From contig NZ_CAAFUZ010000023.1 in NCBI RefSeq assembly GCF_900766305.1, positions 1-10,219 on the forward strand: a DNA stretch of 10,219 nt. Direction: 5' to 3'. The notes below the pieces were generated by a model, which made no database searches, was not told where the DNA came from, and worked only from the letters and a program-made list of their open reading frames with translations. A program made the translations under genes and the position numbers. Origin of the DNA: an uncultured Gemella sp. (GTDB lineage Bacteria > Bacillota > Bacilli > Staphylococcales > Gemellaceae). Below are positions 6,890 to 10,219 of the stretch, piece by piece. Positions within the stretch are counted from its first letter, which is position 1. Every line of letters starts with the position of its first letter.

Positions 6890-7024
6890 TTTAATCTCCT
6901 TTTTTATAAATCTTATCACAGAAGTTATTTAAATTTTAAATAACTTTATTTTTGATTTTGAGAGATTATTTAGAGGAGATAAAGTATATTGATACAGTTG
7001 TTTTACTCATAAATATATATCAAC

Positions 7025-7071
7025 TTTTAAAAAGAAAATATGAGTTAAACAAATATATTTTCTTTTTAAAA
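7025..7071. repeat. 17-bp perfect inverted repeat
   Basis: Arms TTTTAAAAAGAAAATAT (7025-7041) and its exact complement (7055-7071) enclose a 13-base loop. The sequence is AT-only except one G/C pair. It sits between the SAP-gene upstream region and the candidate oriT and has no U-run tail, so a terminator role is weak. Confidence 0.6.
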
Positions 7072-7211
7072 ATCAGAATATGGATTAAAACTAGCGATTA
7101 CTTTTTAGGTATCGCCAGTTACATGTAATCTAAAATTTTGCATAAAATCATTCAAAAAGTAGTTATGATTTTTAGTTCTTGCAGAGGCATTTTTCTTTTA
7201 AAACACCAAAA

Positions 7212-7392
7212 TTTTGATTTGAACCCAAATCATGAGTTAAGAGCATAAGGGAAATTTGCCACCTTTTACAAAGGTAGGTCTGGCGAAGCCAGACATTTCA
7301 AAGGTTTCAGAGTTTTTCTTTTGGTGCCTAAATTTTGTGTTTGTACCCAAAATGTTCCCCTACATATTGTGTCTGTACCCATTTTGTACCCA
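7212..7392. other. oriT: Candidate origin of transfer (oriT) of the staphylococcal MOBP mimic type
   Basis: Several ordered elements are visible. There is an inverted repeat GATTTG/CAAATC with a 4-base centre near 7217-7232. The segment GCATAAGG at 7243-7250 shares GCATAAG with the nick region of staphylococcal mobilisable plasmids such as pC221. A 6-bp stem ACCTTT/AAAGGT lies at about 7261-7275, and a perfect stem GTCTGGC-GAA-GCCAGAC lies near 7278-7294. Two related repeats follow, TTGTGTTTGTACCCAAAATG and TTGTGTCTGTACCCATTTTG, with a further GTACCC. Hairpins plus accessory direct repeats are the known layout of pWBG749-type oriT sequences, which let plasmids without a relaxase be mobilised in trans. 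No relaxase gene is present. The assignment rests on layout and memory of the family, not on alignment. Confidence 0.45.
7329..7387. repeat. Direct repeats with GTACCC core beside the candidate oriT
   Basis: TTGTGTTTGTACCC and TTGTGTCTGTACCC differ at one position and are followed by a third GTACCC. The spacing and imperfect identity suggest binding sites for a single DNA-binding protein, as accessory repeats do in oriT regions. Confidence 0.6.
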
Positions 7393-7859
7393 TACTTTTT
7401 TTACGACTTTTCAATAACAAACGCTAGCTTTTTTAGCTAAAGCTCCCTATTTTTTAAAGAGATAATTTTGTTTTCGAAATGCCTAATTGCTGTAATTGAA
7501 TATGTTTTTTTCTTTATCATTTGTTTGAATTAAATCGCCATCTTCAGTGTTATCTAAATTTAAAAGTTTATGTTTTTATTTAAGTAATACACCGAAACTT
7601 AGTATACGTTTTCGATATAAAATTCATTCTAAGTCATTAACAATTTCTGCATTTTTTCATATGTTATACAAGCGTAAAACAAAAGTAGAATACACATTTA
7701 TGCTAAGAAATTTTAATAATGTCGTGAGTCTACTTAACGAAATTTTAAGATGAATATCGTATGGTGTGAGCGATTTAGTCGACAATTTTATAAGTTTGAA
7801 AATTGTTAAGAGCTTCAAAGATCAACGTTAATACATTAATTTCAATTCTAATTCTGTGC

Positions 7860-8051
7860 TTATTTTACAGTTAATAAATTGAGTATTATTAAGCTAATAA
7901 TTATTATTACGAGATTGATTAAGTTTATAAAAATCTTAAAGATTTTCTTGTCATTGTATTCTGGACTTTTATATAGAAGCATGTAATACATAAACAAATT
8001 TGCTGTAAACATTCCGAATATTGAAGCTAAGATTCCCAAATGAATCTCCAT
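7860..8051 (-). CDS. Small two-span membrane protein, function unknown
   Basis: This 63-residue hydrophobic protein has one span at about residues 4-27 (LGILASIFGMFTANLFMYYM), a short charged loop (YKSPEYNDKKIFK) and a second span at about 39-60 (FINLINLVIIIISLIILNLL). Its ATG lies inside the end of the 32-codon gene upstream, in another frame and with no ribosome site of its own. It would therefore be made only by translational coupling. No family is recognised. Size and topology would fit a small toxin, immunity or accessory peptide. Confidence 0.5.
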   Translation of the reverse strand: MEIHLGILASIFGMFTANLFMYYMLLYKSPEYNDKKIFKIFINLINLVIIIISLIILNLLTVK

Positions 8052-8125
8052 AAAAATAGTTTGAATAAATAATATGAGAATGAAATTATTAAAAATAATA
8101 AAATTTCATAAATTAACAGAATCAT
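8027..8125 (-). CDS. 32-residue hydrophobic peptide gene
   Basis: The frame starts at ATG with a strong ribosome site (ATAGGAG, 7 bases upstream). It encodes a single membrane span beginning MILLIYEILLFLIISF and ending with an aromatic, basic tail (LFKLFLWRFIWES). It overlaps the next gene by 25 bases in a different frame, suggesting coupled translation. Its size and composition resemble small membrane-acting peptides, but there is no family match that I recognise. Confidence 0.5.
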   Translation of the reverse strand: MILLIYEILLFLIISFSYYLFKLFLWRFIWES

Positions 8126-8576
8126 GATTTTTCTCCTATAAATTAAAGTTAAAGAAAACATAAATCATAATCAATTTTCTAATGTTCAAAGCGAAAATTA
8201 TTAGGAAATCTGTTAAATGAAATGACGCAAATTTAAGAGTATATAGGATCAAGGAAAAGCATATTAGACTTTAAAAGATGCTAAAAAGTATTATTGAAAA
8301 GTAAGTATTAAATCAATAATTCTATTAAAAATGCAATAGTCATTAGTAAACTATTAAACTAGTTTACTAATAAACTTATATACTAGTAAACAGGTATACT
8401 CGTAAACTAGTAAATTTATTTACTTATAGTGATGTGATGTATTTAATTACTATAATAAACTTGAAATGTACTTATAAAGTATCTCTTTTGCCTCTAGATA
8501 TTATAGAAATAGATCTCACTATCATTACATAAAATGACTTATCGGAAGTTATCTATTATCGAATATTCAGAGATGA
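8126..8576. other. Intergenic stretch containing the iteron-like cluster
   Basis: Apart from the TAGTAAAC repeats at 8344-8425 I see no coding frame or RNA gene. The stretch is extremely AT-rich, which together with the repeats would suit a plasmid control region. Confidence 0.5.
8344..8425. repeat. Cluster of TAGTAAAC-like iterons (possible partition or replication site)
   Basis: TAGTAAAC occurs at 8344-8351 and 8384-8391, and in inverse orientation at 8362-8369. Variants CGTAAAC (8401-8407), TAGTAAAT (8408-8415) and inverse TTTACTTA (about 8419-8426) follow. Six copies in 82 bases in both orientations indicate a multimeric protein-binding site. From memory, the pAD1 family has TAGTARRR iterons bound by a partition protein beside its Fst-type stability locus, so this may be a centromere. 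No ParA- or ParB-like gene is in the window. Confidence 0.55.
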
Positions 8577-8582
8577 TATAAT
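8577..8582 (+). promoter_or_regulatory. -10 element of the toxin mRNA promoter
   Basis: TATAAT lies 56 bases upstream of the toxin ATG; the -35 (around 8553-8561) is weak. The mRNA would begin near 8588. Its 5' segment GTCGCCTA (8589-8596) is complementary to TAGGCGAC at 8737-8744, right at the stop codon. That gives a long-range stem closing the toxin mRNA, a known feature of Fst-family messages. Confidence 0.65.
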
Positions 8583-8628
8583 ATACAGGTCGCCTATCTC
8601 TCAGGCGTCAATCTAGACGTAGAGAGGA

Positions 8629-8655
8629 GGTGTAATTATGCTTGATAACTTTGTT
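8629..8655 (+). repeat. Direct repeat, toxin side (ribosome site and start codon)
   Basis: GGTGTA..ATGCTTGATAACTTTGTT here recurs at 8794-8819 as GGTGTA..ATGCTTAATAACTTTGTT, with one substitution and one indel. The paired repeats provide the antisense target over the toxin start. Confidence 0.8.
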
Positions 8656-8739
8656 CACATCATGACCACAGCAGCGAGTGGTTGTATCGTCGCATTATTT
8701 GCGCATTGGCTACGCAATCGCAACGATAGGAAAAAATAG
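8638..8739 (+). CDS. fst: Fst/Ldr-family type I toxin peptide
   Basis: This 33-residue peptide has a short polar start (MLDNFVHIMTTAAS), one membrane span (about residues 13-25, GCIVALFAHWL) and a basic, polar tail (RNRNDRKK). That is the hallmark architecture of Fst toxins of enterococcal pAD1 and staphylococcal plasmids such as pSK1. These peptides damage the membrane from inside and kill cells that lose the plasmid. A very strong ribosome site (GAGAGGAGG) precedes the ATG. The mRNA is flanked by the 5'/3' closing pairing and ends at the shared terminator. It is controlled by the convergent antisense RNA below. It lies away from any rep or par gene, which is unusual because such loci normally stabilise a replicon. 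Confidence 0.9.
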   Translation: MLDNFVHIMTTAASGCIVALFAHWLRNRNDRKK

Positions 8740-8760
8740 GCGACTATAGTCACACCTAAA

Positions 8761-8793
8761 AATCCCCTCACTATCGGAAGTAGTGAGGGGATT
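8761..8793. terminator. Bidirectional terminator shared by toxin mRNA and antisense RNA
   Basis: A perfect 13-bp stem (8761-8773 with 8781-8793) around the 7-base loop TCGGAAG lies between the two convergent transcripts. In Fst systems this hairpin is also where the two RNAs first pair, through a U-turn-type loop. Confidence 0.85.
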
Positions 8794-8819
8794 GGTGTAT
8801 TATGCTTAATAACTTTGTT
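8794..8819 (+). repeat. Direct repeat, antitoxin side
   Basis: This is the second copy of the toxin-start repeat, located in the first transcribed bases of the antisense RNA. It is needed for pairing outside the terminator overlap. Confidence 0.8.
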
Positions 8820-8927
8820 AATTAGATTATAACACTGGTTAGTAGAGGAATGCAAAGCAAAGTGATATGTACGGTATTAGTTACAAGGTATCGTTTTAAT
8901 ATTTTTGACGCTAATTGTCAATAATTT

Positions 8928-8975
8928 AAAGGGTAAATTATGAATGTTATATATTGAGAATTTATCCTTTTTTTA
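8928..8975 (+). terminator. Rho-independent terminator
   Basis: A 12-bp stem (AAAGGGTAAATT at 8928-8939 with AATTTATCCTTT at 8959-8970, one G-U pair) is followed by a T-run on the plus strand. It may stop readthrough from the toxin locus. On the minus strand the T-run is poor, so it is only a weak terminator for the LysR gene that ends at 9034. Confidence 0.65.
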
Positions 8976-9033
8976 AATAGATTGTCATTAGAACATGCAT
9001 TAAATTTAGAATAAATAATACAAAGATCAAAAT

Positions 9034-9923
9034 TCATGAAACCAAATTTTTGATAACTTCATTAAGCTTCGTATCAATATACTTATCTTTATGTATGACT
9101 AAATAGAAATAGCGTGTGATGTCTAAGTTTGTTACTTCTAGCTTTTCTAAATCATAAGGTGTTAATGTTGATTTAGAAACAATAGAAAAGCCTTTATCAG
9201 CATGAACCATATTTTTAATTAGATTTGTGTTATTAATTTCTACTAAATAAGAGGATGAAGTCATTTGTGATAACGCATTTTCTTGATAGACTCTTGTACC
9301 TGATCCACGTTCTCTGATAAAACATATTGATTTATTTGAAGATGATGACTTTTTACGAATTAGTACTATTTCATCTTGAGCAATACGTCTACTGTGTATA
9401 ATATTACTTTGAACCTCTTTTTCGATTATACCTAAATCGATAGTGTTATTCTTAATATGTTGTAATACTGTATCAGAATTATTTAAATACACATGGTAAT
9501 ACTGTATCAGAATTATTTAAATACACATGGTAATACTGTATCAGAATTATTTAAATACACATGAATGTATAATTCAGGATATTTTTTGGCTAAATCAGTA
9601 AGATGTTGTGACAATCGATATTCGCCATAAGTGTAACTACTCCCTATCGTTACATCTCCCGAAATTGTATCAGGTTGCATTTTCAAATCGTGTCTTAAGA
9701 TTTGTTCTAAACGCTCACGTTGTAAAGCATATTGAAATAGTTTCTCCCCATCACTTGTTAAAGACATTTTAGAATGTCTAAATTCGAAAATTTTTATATC
9801 ATATTCCAGTTCTAATCGTTTAATATCACGACTTATTGATGGCTGTGAAGTATATAAATTTTCTGCAGCTTTAGTAAAACTTTGCGTTTTAACTACTTCA
9901 TTTAGAACTTTTAATGAATCCAT
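9034..9923 (-). pseudogene. LysR-type (CysL-like) regulator broken by a 34-bp tandem repeat expansion
   Basis: The N-terminal half (136 codons from 9923, ribosome site GGAG upstream) has the LysR winged helix-turn-helix, including SFTKAAENLYTSQPSISRDI. The effector domain begins with GDVTIGSSYTYGEYRL. At YLNNSDTVL the frame runs into a repeated 34-bp unit and stops after PCVFK. The rest of the effector domain (142 codons, from QHIKNNTIDLGIIE to the stop at 9034) lies in another frame. Removing two of the three repeat copies (68 bp) exactly rejoins the halves as NNSDTVLQHIKNN, giving about 273 residues, close to the usual LysR length. LysR proteins bind as tetramers at T-N11-A boxes and usually regulate a divergent gene. 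Here that gene has been cut off by IS431 at 10052. Confidence 0.85.
9460..9561. repeat. 34-bp tandem repeat, three copies, inside the LysR gene
   Basis: Copies lie at 9460-9493, 9494-9527 and 9528-9561, with the motif GTAATACTGTATCAG in each. The second and third copies are identical; the first differs at one base. Since 34 is not a multiple of 3, one or four copies keep the gene in frame while two or three break it. Confidence 0.95.
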
Positions 9924-9957
9924 TAACTAGGTCTCCTAACATTTGAATACCTCTATT

Positions 9958-9973
9958 ATAACAAAAATGTTAT
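9958..9973. promoter_or_regulatory. LysR-type T-N11-A binding box
   Basis: ATAACA-AAAA-TGTTAT is a 6-bp-arm palindrome between the divergent promoters. It overlaps the TATAAT of the LysR gene (minus strand, 9955-9960) and lies just upstream of TATAAT for the plus-strand gene (9980-9985). This is the classic layout for autorepression plus activation of a divergent target. Confidence 0.6.
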
Positions 9974-10030
9974 GAGTAATATAATAAATATTTATTTCAC
10001 GTTATAACTATGCGATGCTAAGCTTTGGAT

Positions 10031-10051
10031 AAAGGAGGAGTTAAAAAGTGA
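10031..10051 (+). pseudogene. Start of a divergent gene cut off by IS431
   Basis: A strong ribosome site (AAAGGAGG, 10031-10038) is followed 9 bases later by GTG at 10048, and one base later the IS431 left end begins. Reading on into the IS gives only about 11 codons. This was probably the LysR target gene; only its promoter, ribosome site and first codon remain. Its identity cannot be told. Confidence 0.5.
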
Positions 10052-10219
10052 GGTTCTGTTGCAAAGTTGAATTTATAGTATAATTTTAACAAAAAGGAGT
10101 CTTCTGTATGAACTATTTCAGATATAAACAATTTAACAAGGATGTTATCACTGTAGCCGTTGGCTACTATCTAAGATATGCATTGAGTTATCGTGATATA
10201 TCTGAAATATTAAGGGAAC
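10052..10219 (+). mobile_element. IS431/IS257-like element, left end (partial)
   Basis: The left terminal repeat GGTTCTGTTGCAAAGT (10052-10067), the transposase promoter (TATAAT near 10078), the ribosome site AAAAAGGAGT and the first codons of the transposase are present. Bases 10101-10219 are identical to bases 1-119 of the window. The element is in the same orientation as the one at the start. Confidence 0.95.
10108..10219 (+). CDS. tnp: IS431 transposase, N-terminal part, cut by the window end
   Basis: The first 37 codons are identical to the complete transposase at 8-682, covering MNYFRYKQFNKDV and the start of the helix-turn-helix. The gene is truncated only because the window ends. If the two window ends overlap physically, this is the same gene seen twice. 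Confidence 0.95.
   Translation, partial: MNYFRYKQFNKDVITVAVGYYLRYALSYRDISEILRE

Larger units (their letters stand above)
6905..7859. other. Long non-coding stretch rich in inverted repeats
   Basis: I see no convincing gene in this stretch. It holds a 12-bp palindrome at 6922-6946 (one-base centre), a 17-bp hairpin at 7025-7071, an imperfect 9-bp inverted repeat at about 7091-7120, and the candidate oriT described separately. A plus-strand ribosome-like site near 6972 precedes only an 8-codon frame from TTG. The frame at 7547-7753 lacks a ribosome site and is judged non-coding. The palindromes and repeats fit a plasmid control region rather than coding DNA. Confidence 0.5.
8755..8820 (-). ncRNA. 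Antisense antitoxin RNA (RNA II-like) of the Fst system
   Basis: On the minus strand TATAAT (complement of 8826-8831) with a TTGCAT-like -35 18 bases upstream would start a short RNA near 8820. That RNA would run into the shared terminator, giving about 65 nt as for pAD1 RNA II. Its 5' part is complementary to 8794-8819, which repeats the toxin ribosome-site and start region (8629-8655) almost exactly, so the RNA can also pair with and mask the toxin start. This is the standard Fst arrangement of convergent genes with direct repeats. Confidence 0.7.

Noticed and set aside
6961..7071. Leader-peptide attenuator (8-codon frame from TTG with GAGGAG site, then hairpin)
   Set aside because: No plus-strand gene follows within reach, so there is nothing for it to regulate.
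7547..7753. Open frame of 68 codons starting with GTG
   Set aside because: No ribosome site, no recognisable domain and isolated in non-coding DNA; most likely a chance frame, though a decayed gene piece is possible.
8344..8425. CRISPR array
   Set aside because: Repeats are only about 8 bp, in both orientations and irregularly spaced, with no cas genes; they fit protein-binding iterons.
8655..8855. Open frame of 66 codons on the minus strand
   Set aside because: It is antisense to the Fst toxin and runs through the shared terminator; the convergent RNA there is explained as an antisense RNA, not a message.
9034..9492. Independent gene for a 152-residue substrate-binding-like protein
   Set aside because: It is the C-terminal effector half of the broken LysR gene; its apparent GTG start lies inside the 34-bp repeat and lacks a ribosome site.

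Overview
The window is low-GC Firmicute DNA, almost certainly from Staphylococcus. It carries IS431/IS257 (IS6 family) sequence at both ends, an Fst-type type I toxin-antitoxin locus, strong AAGGAGG ribosome sites and very AT-rich coding. It reads as accessory, plasmid-type DNA. I found no replication initiator gene.

Layout. 1-740 is the right part of an IS431-like element with an intact transposase. 805-4569 is a compact minus-strand operon that looks like a RiPP (ribosomally made, modified peptide) cassette. In transcription order it has a CcpA-type cre site overlapping the -35 element, a sigma-A promoter buried in a 22-bp inverted repeat, a 25-codon peptide gene, an intergenic hairpin, a radical SAM/SPASM enzyme with an N-terminal PqqD-like RRE, a glutathione-S-transferase-like protein with a C-terminal PqqD-like RRE, an MFS exporter overlapping it, and a rho-independent terminator. 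The peptide has a YxxPxV motif typical of RRE-bound leaders and ends in Cys-Asn. This is the most interesting content of the window.

4570-5094 holds an orphan terminator and no gene. 5095-5494 holds a frameshifted small membrane-protein gene coupled to an intact 67-residue membrane protein. 5573-6721 encodes an acidic SAP-domain protein, preceded by a decayed 50-codon gene. 6900-7860 is non-coding but rich in inverted repeats, including a candidate oriT at about 7210-7390. 7860-8125 encodes two overlapping tiny membrane proteins. 8344-8425 is a cluster of TAGTAAAC-like repeats that could be a partition or replication iteron. 8577-8820 is the Fst-family toxin with a convergent antisense RNA. 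9034-9923 is a LysR-type regulator gene broken by three tandem copies of a 34-bp unit. Its divergent neighbour was cut off at its start codon by the IS431 left end (from 10052).

The last 119 bases are identical to the first 119. Joining the ends gives a molecule of about 10,100 bp with one IS431 copy of 789 bp, which is essentially the full length of this element. The sequence may therefore be a circular molecule whose ends overlap, or a unit bounded by direct IS431 repeats. The lack of a rep gene leaves open how such a circle would be maintained. The RiPP cassette, the mobilisation and stability remnants, and the damaged genes beside the IS together suggest IS431-mediated assembly of plasmid pieces.
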